NCBI GenBank assembly: GCA_023435225.1
Contig: JAEYRX010000020.1
Location: forward strand, 62,001 to 126,000
Source of the DNA: Bacillota bacterium
GTDB lineage: Bacteria > Bacillota > UBA4882 > UBA8346
Direction of reading: 5' to 3'
DNA length: 64,000 nt
In this document: piece after piece, positions 44,393-53,269 of the stretch
Layout: each line of letters opens with the position of its first letter
Numbering within the stretch: the first letter of the stretch is position 1
Translations under genes and position numbers: made by a program
Notes under the pieces: generated by a model
The model's database searches: none
What the model saw: only the letters and a program-made list of their open reading frames with translations
Told to the model about the DNA's origin: nothing

Positions 44393-44512
44393 TTATTATA
44401 TTTCTACCCTCCCCTATAAATTCCTTCTTTAAATTTTAAAAATTTTTTAACCTATATATAAGGAGTTACCATTTGCTTTTTTATAGTCAAATACAAACGT
44501 AAGCAAATTAAA

Positions 44513-44545
44513 ATAGATTAGTCGGTACTACTCCGGCTAATCTAT
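44513..44545 (-). terminator. Terminator of the carB-like gene
   Basis: A 13-pair stem (ATAGATTAGCCGG with its complement, one wobble) and 7-nt loop, followed on the minus strand by TTTTAATTT. Confidence 0.88.
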
Positions 44546-44604
44546 AAATGTTACATAAATTATCCACCCATTGCATTGCATTATCAAATGAAGAAATACT
44601 GCTA

Positions 44605-47600
44605 TTATTTTGTTTGTAATTGATAATAATCTTCAATGGATTTAACTGTAATGTCTCCTTTTAAGTAATGTTCCATCCCGATAGCAGCAGCTTTTGTCCC
44701 GGATATCGTAGTAATAATCGGAATATCTCTTTGGATTGCAGTGCTTCTAATCGATATCTCTTCCGGTTTTGTTTTCCGCCCTGATGAAGTGCTGATTATC
44801 CATTGTATTTCTAGATTTTTAATTTTATCCATAATATTAGGTCTGCCTTCTCCTACCTGGAATACGGATTCACAGGGAATATTATTACGCAATAGAGCGG
44901 TAGCTGTTTCTTCAGGAGCAATAATTTTAAAACCCAAATCAATAAATCGGCGAATTATTGGAGCAAAAACTCTTTTATCTTCACTTCTGATATTTAAGAA
45001 AATTGTTCCATTGGTTGGGATCTTTTCTCCCACCATTAATTGCGCTTTTATAAAAGCCAATCCAAAATCTTCATCTACCGCCATTGCTGTTCCGGTTGAA
45101 CGCACCTCCGGTCCTAGTAATGCATCTACTCCCGGAAATCTGTCAAAAGAAAATGCCGCTTCTCTAATGGCAGTATATTGGAGAGATTTTTCATTTATAC
45201 CTTGATCTTTTATCCTTTTCCCCAGAATAGAATTGCTAATAACCGCCGGCCAGTCTATGCCGGTAGCTTTAGTGAGAAAAGGGATGCATAAACATGATAA
45301 TGGATTTGCATCTACCAGATATATTGAGTCTTGTTTGACCGCAAATTTGACATTTAAAAGACCGGTAATTTGTAATTCTTTAGCTAGTACATTGGAGATC
45401 TCTTTGATTTTTGTCAAAATTTCTTTTCCTACCGAGTAAGGGGGCAGGGAACAGGCAGAATCCCCCGGGTTAATACCAGCTTCTTCAATTTGTTCCATAA
45501 TTCCGGCAATAATAAAATTTTGACCATCAGAAACTCCTGTCACCAATAAACCAACAGCATCACCTATAAATTCTTCAATTAATAATGGGTTTTTAGTTGA
45601 AAACGGCTCCATTTTAGCTATATATTTTGTAAGTTCTTCCTGGTCATAAATAATCTCTACCGATTTGAGCCGGTCAAATGATGGTTTGAGAATAACCGGA
45701 TACCCAATTTTATTGGCAATCTCCAAAGCGATCGTTTCATCAACCGCCTCACCATAATCCGGATATAATAATCCCGTTTTTTTAACGGACTCTTTTAAGC
45801 TGTTCCAATTCAAACCACGATTATAATCTTGCAAAGATGTTCCGTTTATTTTTATATATTTTCTTAGACCGGCAAATAAATCCTGGGCTGCCTGACCACA
45901 AAACTGAAGAATAGCATTTGAAGGTTGCTCCTGTTCAATAATATTAAGTATTTCCTCTTTCACTAAAGGCTCAATATATAAAACGGAGCTATTTTCCGTA
46001 GCGGTAGTAATCGAGGCCGGATTACAATTAATAATTATACTTTCCAAGCCGGACTTCATGATCGCTAGAGAAGCCTTAACTAACGAATAATCATATTCAG
46101 TTCCCTGCCCAATCCGTGTTGGCCCAGAGCCCGGAAGTAGAATCTTTTCACTTTTTTTCGTTTCCAGCTTTGCACAGGAACAATACGTAGAAAAGACGCT
46201 CGCGCCATTATCCTTCAATATACCCATGTTATTTATCTTAACGAAACCGGCAACAATACCTTGTTTTTTTCGAGTTTCTCTAATCGATTCATCCGTAGTC
46301 CGCAATAAGTAACCTAGCTGTGGATCGGAAAATCCCCATTGTTTAGCTTGCAAAAAAACATCATTAGTAAGGTTATACAAAGCATATGTCGTTAATTTTT
46401 TTTCTAAAGCAACTATTTCAGATACTTCTTTCAAAAACCAATGATTAAGTTTTGATAGATCAGCCGCCTCCTGAAGCGACATCCCTTTTTTAAGAGCATA
46501 ACGGATATAGAACCAACGATCGGCATTGGGATTTATTATTTTTTCTTTTATCTCTTTAAAAGTAATTTCATCTTCTTTCAGATCCGACCCTTCAGCCCCC
46601 AATCCATGATGGCCAATATCTAAAGAACGGATAGCTTTTTGAAAAGCTTCTTTGAAATTACCACCAAAAGCTACTACTTCTCCCACCGATTTCATTGAAG
46701 TCCCTAACATCCATTCCGCTGTCGGGAACTTCTCAAAATTAAAACGCGGTAATTTTACTGCTACATAGTCACTTTGGAGGTTATTGCCGTCTCCGTTTTT
46801 TTGATGTTCAAAGATTTCCGTTAATTTATAATTTAAAGCCAGTTTGATGGCAACAGCCGGAATTTGAACCCCCGAGGTTTTTGCTACTAAAGCCGTACTT
46901 TTAGTAAATCTAGGATTAACTTCAAGTAATATTAAGTCTTGATTATTGGGGCTACAAGCAAATTGAAAATTAACACTTCCGGTTATTCCTAATTTGTTAA
47001 GAAATTGTTTGCTTATTTCAACCATTCGTTGATATTGGCTTGTAGATAAACTTTGGGCCGGTATTACAACTGCGCTATTACCGGTATGGACTCCCACCGG
47101 ATCAATATTTTCCATAGAAGAGACAACCATTACTTTACCGTCCGAATCCTTAAGTAATTCTAACTCTATTTCTTGCCAGCCATATAAGGATTCTTCAATT
47201 AAAGCTTGCCTAATTGGCGAAGAACTTAAAGCGTTTTCTATGTACTCTTCCAATTCCTCTTTATTATAAGCAACCAAGACTCCGGCCCCTTCAGCGGCAA
47301 ATGAAGAATGGATTACCACCGGAAAACCAATTTTTTGTCCTATTTCGATTCCTTCTCCGATACCGTAAGCAATTCCTCCTTCCGGTATTGTCAACTCCAG
47401 CTCTTGAATAATCTCTCTAAACCGAAGCCGGTTTTCCGTCTTTTCAATAGTCTCCGGTTCTATTCCCAACAAATTTATATGATATTTTTCTAAAATCCCT
47501 TCTTTAAATAAGGAATAACCTAAATTTAAGGCGACTTGACCTCCAAATCCCACCAATAAAGAATCCGGTTTTTCGATGGAGATAATTCGTTCCAGATTAG

Positions 47601-47814
47601 TGACGGTCAACGGTTCTAAATAAACTGCATCCGCAAATTGGCAATCGCTTATTATAGTGTTAGGATTATTCTCAACTACTACCACTTTAATTCCTTCTGC
47701 TTTCAATATCCGGCATACTTCCATCCCGGCATAATCAAATTCTCCGGTTTGGCCAATTGCCGTCGGTCCGGCCCCAATCAATAATACTTTTTTAATGTCA
47801 TTATGTTTCGGCAT
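44605..47814 (-). CDS. carB: Divergent carbamoyl-phosphate synthase large-subunit paralogue
   Basis: 1069-aa protein with the full CarB architecture: two homologous halves, each with a pre-ATP-grasp and ATP-grasp domain, an oligomerisation region between, and a C-terminal MGS-like domain (about 930-1065). N-terminal GAGPTAIGQTGEFDYAG, GSGPTRIGQGTEYDYS and GIMEQIEEAGINPGDSACSL are well kept. ATP-site residues are not: the R-P-S-F Arg near 169 is His (IHSSF), the C-half glycine loop after PSF is lost, and E-V-N-P-R in the C half reads DANPL. No carA or pyrimidine gene is adjacent. It may have reduced or altered activity. ATG at 47814 is preferred for AAGGG spacing. Confidence 0.85.
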   Translation of the reverse strand: MPKHNDIKKVLLIGAGPTAIGQTGEFDYAGMEVCRILKAEGIKVVVVENNPNTIISDCQFADAVYLEPLTVTNLERIISIEKPDSLLVGFGGQVALNLGYSLFKEGILEKYHINLLGIEPETIEKTENRLRFREIIQELELTIPEGGIAYGIGEGIEIGQKIGFPVVIHSSFAAEGAGVLVAYNKEELEEYIENALSSSPIRQALIEESLYGWQEIELELLKDSDGKVMVVSSMENIDPVGVHTGNSAVVIPAQSLSTSQYQRMVEISKQFLNKLGITGSVNFQFACSPNNQDLILLEVNPRFTKSTALVAKTSGVQIPAVAIKLALNYKLTEIFEHQKNGDGNNLQSDYVAVKLPRFNFEKFPTAEWMLGTSMKSVGEVVAFGGNFKEAFQKAIRSLDIGHHGLGAEGSDLKEDEITFKEIKEKIINPNADRWFYIRYALKKGMSLQEAADLSKLNHWFLKEVSEIVALEKKLTTYALYNLTNDVFLQAKQWGFSDPQLGYLLRTTDESIRETRKKQGIVAGFVKINNMGILKDNGASVFSTYCSCAKLETKKSEKILLPGSGPTRIGQGTEYDYSLVKASLAIMKSGLESIIINCNPASITTATENSSVLYIEPLVKEEILNIIEQEQPSNAILQFCGQAAQDLFAGLRKYIKINGTSLQDYNRGLNWNSLKESVKKTGLLYPDYGEAVDETIALEIANKIGYPVILKPSFDRLKSVEIIYDQEELTKYIAKMEPFSTKNPLLIEEFIGDAVGLLVTGVSDGQNFIIAGIMEQIEEAGINPGDSACSLPPYSVGKEILTKIKEISNVLAKELQITGLLNVKFAVKQDSIYLVDANPLSCLCIPFLTKATGIDWPAVISNSILGKRIKDQGINEKSLQYTAIREAAFSFDRFPGVDALLGPEVRSTGTAMAVDEDFGLAFIKAQLMVGEKIPTNGTIFLNIRSEDKRVFAPIIRRFIDLGFKIIAPEETATALLRNNIPCESVFQVGEGRPNIMDKIKNLEIQWIISTSSGRKTKPEEISIRSTAIQRDIPIITTISGTKAAAIGMEHYLKGDITVKSIEDYYQLQTK

Positions 47815-47823
47815 TATAGTCAT

Positions 47824-48302
47824 CCCTTCATTGAACTAAGTAACTACCACCGTTGTTAACATGTTGGAAATCTTTAATAGACAAATTTGATTAACATTAT
47901 AAAAAGACCAATTTCTATAAGCTGAAAGATAGTAATGATTATCTGAACTATTTATATTCTACTGTTTTCTAAAATACCCTCTATACTCTTTTTTATAGTA
48001 CAATTTTTCGTTATCATCTACGCCTAATGCATATCTAATACATTGAATATTAAATAGCTGATAAATGTATACAGTAAACCTGTGTCACTTTCAGTTAAAA
48101 AAGAGTTAATAATGTTGACGTAAACATCTCAATAGCTTACAATAAAATAATAGCGGAAATCAATTTCGCATTTTGGAAAAGTAAGAAATTCATAAAGAAT
48201 TGACATTAATTTGTTTCAGTTGTCACTTTTTAATTCTATCGGAATTCAATATTGCATATGACAAAAAATTGACATAAAAATTTAACGGGGAGAGTGAAGT
48301 AG
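47824..48302. other. 479-bp divergent region, carB / iclR
   Basis: AT-rich; contains the iclR promoter at 48115-48143 and a near palindrome GCGGAAAT-CA-ATTTCGC around 48154-48170 that could bind the IclR protein. No gene seen. Confidence 0.55.
48115..48143 (+). promoter_or_regulatory. Sigma-A promoter upstream of iclR-type gene
   Basis: TTGACG (48115-48120), a 17-bp spacer and TACAAT (48138-48143), about 160 bp upstream of the start codon. Confidence 0.7.
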
Positions 48303-49088
48303 TTGCGACTTGCCGCAGAACCCAAAGAAATTAAAGTTAAAACCGTGGAGAGAACATTAAAACTCTTAGAAATTCTGGCGGAGCAAAATACCCCTTTACC
48401 CCTAACCAGGATTGGTCAAATTGCCAAATTAAGTCTAAGTACCACTTACCGCTTATTGAGCACTCTTTGCAAAAGTGGTTTTGTGGAGCGGGAAAAAAGC
48501 ACCGGACATTATAAATTAGGATTAAAAGCTTTTTTAATTGGAAATGCCGCTATTCAAAATGTTGAGTTACGTCCCATTGCTTTACCTTTATTGAATAGTC
48601 TAGCCCAAGCAACCGGAGAATCAGTCTATCTTTCAATTCTTTCAGGCCAAAACGTAATTTATTCTGATTGCATTAAGACAACCGACCCTATTCAAATCGG
48701 AATACAAACCGGCATCCCGGTTCCCGCTTGTCAAACCAGTTCCGGGAAGATGCTGATCTCCAACCTTCCATTATCCGAACAGCAAAACTACGCGCAAAAT
48801 TATTATGAAGCCAAACTTATAGATAACCCTTCCACCTTGCTTCAAGAATTAAGAGCCGTCCGATTACAGGATTTTGCAGCCGAAATAAGCGGTTTGATGG
48901 GTTCGGTCCGTGAAATTAGTGTTCCGTTATATAATCACCTTCGAGTCTGTATTGGAGCGATTAGTATATTTCGTCCAGTCAACGGCAACAGTTTAACCGA
49001 ACAAGACGAACTATTGATAAACAAACTCAAAGAGATCGGGCGGGAAATCTCCCGAACCATGGGATTTCCTTTATCCATTAAAGCTTAA
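48303..49088 (+). CDS. IclR-family regulator
   Basis: 261-aa regulator with a winged HTH (about 10-75; LTRIGQIAKLSLSTTYRLLSTLCKSGFVER) and a C-terminal IclR ligand domain (GESVYLSILSG, PAYQTSSGK-type segment PACQTSSGKML). Effector unknown; the divergent carB paralogue is a possible target. TTG start behind GGGGAGAG. Converges on the PilZ gene (18-bp gap). Confidence 0.88.
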   Translation: MRLAAEPKEIKVKTVERTLKLLEILAEQNTPLPLTRIGQIAKLSLSTTYRLLSTLCKSGFVEREKSTGHYKLGLKAFLIGNAAIQNVELRPIALPLLNSLAQATGESVYLSILSGQNVIYSDCIKTTDPIQIGIQTGIPVPACQTSSGKMLISNLPLSEQQNYAQNYYEAKLIDNPSTLLQELRAVRLQDFAAEISGLMGSVREISVPLYNHLRVCIGAISIFRPVNGNSLTEQDELLINKLKEIGREISRTMGFPLSIKA

Positions 49089-49106
49089 CTATGTTCGAAA
49101 AATAAA

Positions 49107-49799
49107 TCACTTAGTGAAAAATTTTTTAATTTCAGCAACAATTGAGTTTTCTTCCCGATTTTCAATCGAACCAAGACCTCTTTGATAGAATTCCTCAATC
49201 CATTTAGCGTCGCTTTCATTTTGATGGACAAATAATATCCCTACTGATATCTTATCCCATGATTTTGTAACATTAACTACTCTGCCGATAACTTCAACCT
49301 TTTTCCCTCCGGATGCCTCATCTGGTAACGTAAATAATAATCTTAGATATGAAAATGGTTCTTCTAAGAAAAAACTCCCATAATTGGCGACTTCCAGACT
49401 AGCTCCACAAGTATTTAAATCTTTTAATGCTCCAATATGTTCAGCTGAAATCGAAGAAAACCGACCTTCCCCTTCCGCTCTCAAATATGAATATTCTGTA
49501 CGAATATCAGTTTGAAGGCGTAATAAAGATCTCTTTAATAAGTTGATTTTTTTGGAAGAGGTAAAACAGAAAAGCTTTACTTTCTCCGCTTCATATTTAA
49601 TATCAACAATTTTAGGTTTTAGAGACACATACTCTCGATTATTATCACTAATTATCATTTCGGCTTCATTGAACGAACCCTTAGGTAAATTAGTTAAAAT
49701 TAATACAAATTGGTCTTTCTCCAGAAACACCTCATCCACTTTATATGAGATCTTACCGGCTACTAATTCTAAATTTAAACCCTTAAAAATCCGCTCCAT
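49107..49799 (-). CDS. PilZ-domain protein (YcgR-like)
   Basis: 230-aa protein. An N-terminal split-barrel domain (about 1-100) is followed by a PilZ domain (about 105-215) with the DLNTCGASLEV match to D-x-S/N-x-x-G. The usual RxxxR lead is only partly visible (RLQTDIRTEY), so c-di-GMP binding may be weakened. Such proteins link c-di-GMP to motility or envelope functions. ATG at 49799 follows GAGGAG; an ATG-less extension of five codons is less likely. Confidence 0.8.
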   Translation of the reverse strand: MERIFKGLNLELVAGKISYKVDEVFLEKDQFVLILTNLPKGSFNEAEMIISDNNREYVSLKPKIVDIKYEAEKVKLFCFTSSKKINLLKRSLLRLQTDIRTEYSYLRAEGEGRFSSISAEHIGALKDLNTCGASLEVANYGSFFLEEPFSYLRLLFTLPDEASGGKKVEVIGRVVNVTKSWDKISVGILFVHQNESDAKWIEEFYQRGLGSIENREENSIVAEIKKFFTK

Positions 49800-50284
49800 T
49801 GCCGAGCTCCTCAAAATTTTTGAATAAATCTATCATCCGTATTAAAAATGGTAATCCGCTATAATTAAATTCTTTTAAATAAATAACAATCCTCTTTTTA
49901 TCTAATCATCCTCAAGAAGTTTGTTATTTTGCAAACTTTGGAGTATAAAGCCGATAGCCAAGATTTTTTCGGTAAATTTTCAAGATGAGCTTTTTGTGTT
50001 GAAATCCTAAATTAAACTTCGCTTTGATATAGTAACATCCAGTAATGTTTTGGGGACGAAATAAGGGGTTAAATAAATATTAGTATTAAAGCAGAACTAT
50101 TTTTAAAACAAAGTATACAACTTTAATGTTATTTGTATGTTATATTTTATTTTAAAAATATATTAATTATTGAGTATTATCTTTATATCGTGTTATATTT
50201 GTGTTATATATAATATATATACAAGATTTTCTATTGGATTTTTTAAGATTTTTCAATTAATACAGTTATATCCGGGAGGTCAAG
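49800..50284. other. 485-bp AT-rich intergenic region before the transposase
   Basis: No gene. A perfect inverted repeat AAGTTTG/CAAACTT lies at 49917-49938. The 150 bp before the transposase start are nearly all A/T. I could not find a terminal inverted repeat matching one downstream, so the left end of an insertion sequence is not defined. Confidence 0.5.
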
Positions 50285-51310
50285 ATGATTAATCACAATA
50301 AACAGTCTAATCGGCGTCTAAGCATTTCCGAATTAACCCAATTACTCGATAATGCCAGCGCTACTTATCAACGCCAAAACATCAACCGGACTCAATTGAT
50401 TGAATTAAAAAAACGTTATCAATGCTTAGGGTTTGAAAGTTTTAAAGATTTACCGGTAATCCGGCGAAGTCATCCTAGAAAAACTCCCAAAGCAGTTGCA
50501 GAAAAGATAATTTCCTTAAGTTTGGAACACCCAGGTTGGGGATGTGTTCGTCTGGCTGATGAATTAAAATCCTTCAATATTAACATTAGCTCGCCGACCA
50601 TCCAAAAAATTTTAATCAAAAACGAGATGGGCAATAAAAATGAACGTCTCTTTAAATTAGAAGAAAAGGTCCTCAATGAACAGTTCAATTTATCCAAAGA
50701 ACAAATTGTTTTAATGGAGAAAGTTAATCCCTGTTTTCGGGAGCGCGCTCATGAGAGCTCTCGGCCTGGAGAAACTCTAGTTCAAGACGCTTTAATGATC
50801 GGTATTTTGAAAAACGTCGGAAAAGTTTATTTACAGTCAATAGTTGATACCTATAGCAGTTATGCATTTGGTTTTTTGCATATTGGAAAATCACCTGACT
50901 GTGCAGTTGCAATTCTACATAACGACGTTATCCCTTTTTATAAAAAACTAGGAGTCCGAATTCAAACAATAATAACCAACAACGGCCGTGAATACTGCGG
51001 AACTGAAAACCATCATTTTGAACTTTACTTAATCTTAAACGAGCTGAGACATCAACGTATTAAATTACGTGAACATATAATCAACGGTTTTATTGAACGT
51101 TTCAACCGGATTGTTTTGGATGAATTCTTTAAAAAAATATTTCATAAAAAAAATTATACCGACCTTGAAACACTTCAAAAAGATTTTGACCAATGGCTCT
51201 TTTACTATAATAACGAGAGACCTCATAAAGGTTATCGTAACCTGGGAAAAACCCCGGCCCAAGTTATGACCGAATACTTTAACTCAGTTATGATCAGTAA
51301 CGTTGAATAA
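50285..51310 (+). CDS. Solo IS481-like DDE transposase, catalytic Asp changed to Asn
   Basis: 341-aa protein. The HTH region (about 60-115) includes HPGWGCVRLADEL. The integrase core has the first Asp at 168 (VQDALMIG), the expected second Asp of T-D-N-G replaced by Asn at 232 (TNNGREYCG) and Glu at 271 (NGFIERFN). The C-terminal YYNNERPHKGY motif and the frame are otherwise intact, with GGGAGG before the ATG. Loss of one catalytic acid should abolish transposition. The protein may be recently dead or reused as a DNA-binding protein. Copy 3 of the palindromic element begins 17 bp after the stop. Confidence 0.88.
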   Translation: MINHNKQSNRRLSISELTQLLDNASATYQRQNINRTQLIELKKRYQCLGFESFKDLPVIRRSHPRKTPKAVAEKIISLSLEHPGWGCVRLADELKSFNINISSPTIQKILIKNEMGNKNERLFKLEEKVLNEQFNLSKEQIVLMEKVNPCFRERAHESSRPGETLVQDALMIGILKNVGKVYLQSIVDTYSSYAFGFLHIGKSPDCAVAILHNDVIPFYKKLGVRIQTIITNNGREYCGTENHHFELYLILNELRHQRIKLREHIINGFIERFNRIVLDEFFKKIFHKKNYTDLETLQKDFDQWLFYYNNERPHKGYRNLGKTPAQVMTEYFNSVMISNVE

Positions 51311-51327
51311 ACTTATAATTACAGTCT

Positions 51328-51431
51328 TAGGGAAGCGCTGATTAATCCGATTTTGCGCGAGCAAATATGCGGCATTAGGCATTTTGCGAAGCACAAAATC
51401 GTCACTTATTCAATTAATCAGCGCTTCCCTA
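51328..51431. repeat. Dispersed palindromic element, copy 3
   Basis: 104 bp flanked by TA. The 19-bp outer arms are perfect (TAGGGAAGCGCTGATTAAT and complement). The loop is GGCATTAG with stem ATGC/GCAT. The middle stem has one mismatch (GCGC against GCAC). Followed by ATTTTTTG, so it might also act as terminator for the transposase gene. Confidence 0.92.
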
Positions 51432-51490
51432 GATTTTTTGTTAATATGAATATTGTATATCAGGGCCAACATCTTAAGTGATTTTGAAGG

Positions 51491-51540
51491 AAGTTGTAAT
51501 ACCAAGTTGCATTCAAGTGCAACTAGATATTACACAACTT
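51491..51540. repeat. Nested hairpin AAGTTGTAATA / AGTTGCA
   Basis: Outer arms AAGTTGTAATA (51491-51501) and TATTACACAACTT (51528-51540, two-base bulge) enclose AGTTGCA/TGCAACT around TTCAAG. Confidence 0.6.
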
Positions 51541-51556
51541 AATGGTTAAGGGTTCA

Positions 51557-51603
51557 GCTATTTTAAGGATATCTCCGCTATTGGAGATATCCTTTAAAAT
51601 AGC
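51557..51603. repeat. Long 20-bp hairpin downstream of the isomerase gene
   Basis: GCTATTTTAAGGATATCTCC (51557-51576) pairs with 51583-51603 along its full length with a single one-base bulge; loop GCTATT. No T tract follows on either strand. It lies downstream of the arabinose operon and may protect its 3' end. Confidence 0.75.
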
Positions 51604-51659
51604 CGGGAGGAGTTGAAGTGCATTATTTTTAAAAATCTATTATAAGCTAGTCATACAGC

Positions 51660-53141
51660 TTATTTATAAGGGTTTTCATCTTTATAAAACATATTTGAAG
51701 GTTGATTAAAGGCTACATCCTCGATTCCAAGCATTTTCATCGCCGCAAACAGTACTTTGCCGGCATGTTTAAAAGCTACACCGGCATGGTGCGGATATCT
51801 TTTGGCAATCAGAACATGCCGGTAGAACCTAGCCATTTCTTTGACGGCAAAAACACCGATACCTCCGAACGACTTTGGATCAACATCAATAATTTCCCCT
51901 TGGGCTACATAACTCCTTAAAAGGCTATCAGCAGTACTTTGAAGTCTGAATAAAGTTATATCGCCCGGTCTGATGGTTCCTTCCAATGTACCCCGGGAAA
52001 TATCAGGTTCTTTATCCGGTTCCAACAAACGGTGCATGATAAGTTGATACTTCATTGCCGCATTTTTCATACAGCTTTTTGGAGTATTACCGCAATGAAA
52101 TCCCATAAATAAATCTTCCAGAGTATAACCTGCAAATTTTGTTTTATTGTTATCATACATATCTTTGGGAACCGAGTTGTTGATATCCAGTAAAGTTGCC
52201 GGCATGCTAGTGGCGCAGGTAATAATATATTCGCTTAATGCGCCGTAGATATCAGTTTCACAAGATACCGGAGTCCCTATTGATGCTAATCTAGAATTAA
52301 CATAACATGGAACGAAATGAAACTGCGTTTGAAATGCCGGCCAACATTTGTTAGCAAATACCGCATACTCGGAAGCGCCTAAATTATTAGTAAACCAATC
52401 TTTTAAAGTAAGTTCATACTGGGCCAATTTGGGCAGTATCCCGGCATACGAATTCCCGCTGCCTAATTCATTTTCCATCTCTTTGACAACCGCCGGAATC
52501 CGCTTATCATTTTCATGTTTATTGAAGGATTCAAAGAGATCCAGCTCGGAGTTTTCCATAATCTCTATTCCCAAATCATAAAGCGGTTTCACCGGTGCAT
52601 TACATGCTAAGAAATCCTGCGGTCTTGGTCCAAAACTAATAATCTTTAATTTGGACAATCCAAGAACTACCCGGGCAATATCTTCAAAATCACTAATCAT
52701 ACCGGCAATTTCAGCAGCGGTTCCCACCGGGTATTCGGGAATATATGGATTTAATTTTCGCAAAGAAAGATTATAAGATGCGTTCAACATACCGCAATAG
52801 GCATCGCCCCGACCGTTAATTAAATTAGTTTCAGTTTCTTCAGCGGCGGCTACAACCATTGCCGGCCCATCAAACTTTTGTACCAGAATAGTCTCCGGTC
52901 CTTCCGGCCCGAAATTTCCAAGATAGACTACCAGAGCATTAACTTTAGCCGTTTTTAATTCATCCAATGCTTTTAGAGCGTGTTTTTCGTTTTCTACCGT
53001 TGTTTGAATTTCAACGATTTTAATCCCTTTATCCTTACAACTTTTTACTACTGCTTGCCTTCTTTTTTCACTAAGTTCCACCGGGAAACAATCTCTACTT
53101 ACTGCAACGACGCCTAATTTTACTTCCGGAATATTGACCAT
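51660..53141 (-). CDS. L-fucose/L-arabinose isomerase-family protein
   Basis: 493-aa FucI/AraA-superfamily sugar isomerase. LGVVAVSRDCFPVELS opens the alpha/beta N-domain. The middle domain has YLGNFGPEGPETILVQ and GRGDAYCGMLNASYNL, and the C-terminal domain has PVSCETDIYGALSEYI, FHCGNTP and KRYPHHAGVAFKH with plausible metal ligands. Next to araD, an FGGY kinase and araR it most likely turns L-arabinose into L-ribulose, replacing classical AraA, which is absent. L-fucose or another pentose is the alternative. ATG at 53141 has AGGAGGG; the 21-codon extension upstream has no such site. Confidence 0.85.
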   Translation of the reverse strand: MVNIPEVKLGVVAVSRDCFPVELSEKRRQAVVKSCKDKGIKIVEIQTTVENEKHALKALDELKTAKVNALVVYLGNFGPEGPETILVQKFDGPAMVVAAAEETETNLINGRGDAYCGMLNASYNLSLRKLNPYIPEYPVGTAAEIAGMISDFEDIARVVLGLSKLKIISFGPRPQDFLACNAPVKPLYDLGIEIMENSELDLFESFNKHENDKRIPAVVKEMENELGSGNSYAGILPKLAQYELTLKDWFTNNLGASEYAVFANKCWPAFQTQFHFVPCYVNSRLASIGTPVSCETDIYGALSEYIITCATSMPATLLDINNSVPKDMYDNNKTKFAGYTLEDLFMGFHCGNTPKSCMKNAAMKYQLIMHRLLEPDKEPDISRGTLEGTIRPGDITLFRLQSTADSLLRSYVAQGEIIDVDPKSFGGIGVFAVKEMARFYRHVLIAKRYPHHAGVAFKHAGKVLFAAMKMLGIEDVAFNQPSNMFYKDENPYK

Positions 53142-53228
53142 TAAAAACCCTCCTCTTATTCTTAACTTTAATTTATAAAACCTATCTTTTTTTAAAACAA
53201 CCATACTCAGGCTTACTACTAATCAACA

Positions 53229-53268
53229 ATCTAACTGTTTACTGTAAACTATCAACTATAAACTATAG
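53229..53268. repeat. Short AAACTATCAACTA repeat tract
   Basis: CTAACTGTTTACTGTAAACT and ATCAACTATAAACTATAG words fill the isomerase-araD gap, the same word family as 24139-24245. Confidence 0.5.
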
Positions 53269-53269
53269 T

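Larger units (their letters stand above)
44278..44604. other. lacI promoter region and carB downstream region
   Basis: 327 bp with three annotated sites (44293-44338 inverted repeat, 44383-44392 operator, 44513-44545 terminator) and an imperfect TACAAACGTAAGC half operator near 44491. No gene. Confidence 0.6.
51311..51659. other. Intergenic region rich in hairpins
   Basis: 349 bp between transposase and the isomerase gene (3' end), holding palindromic copy 3 and two further hairpins. No gene. Confidence 0.6.

Noticed and set aside
49800..51440. Complete insertion sequence with terminal inverted repeats
   Set aside because: No matching ends were found on both sides of the transposase; the downstream palindrome has no upstream mate there.
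18690..51440. CRISPR array from repeated sequence
   Set aside because: The repeated units are long palindromes tens of kb apart, with no regular spacers and no cas genes.
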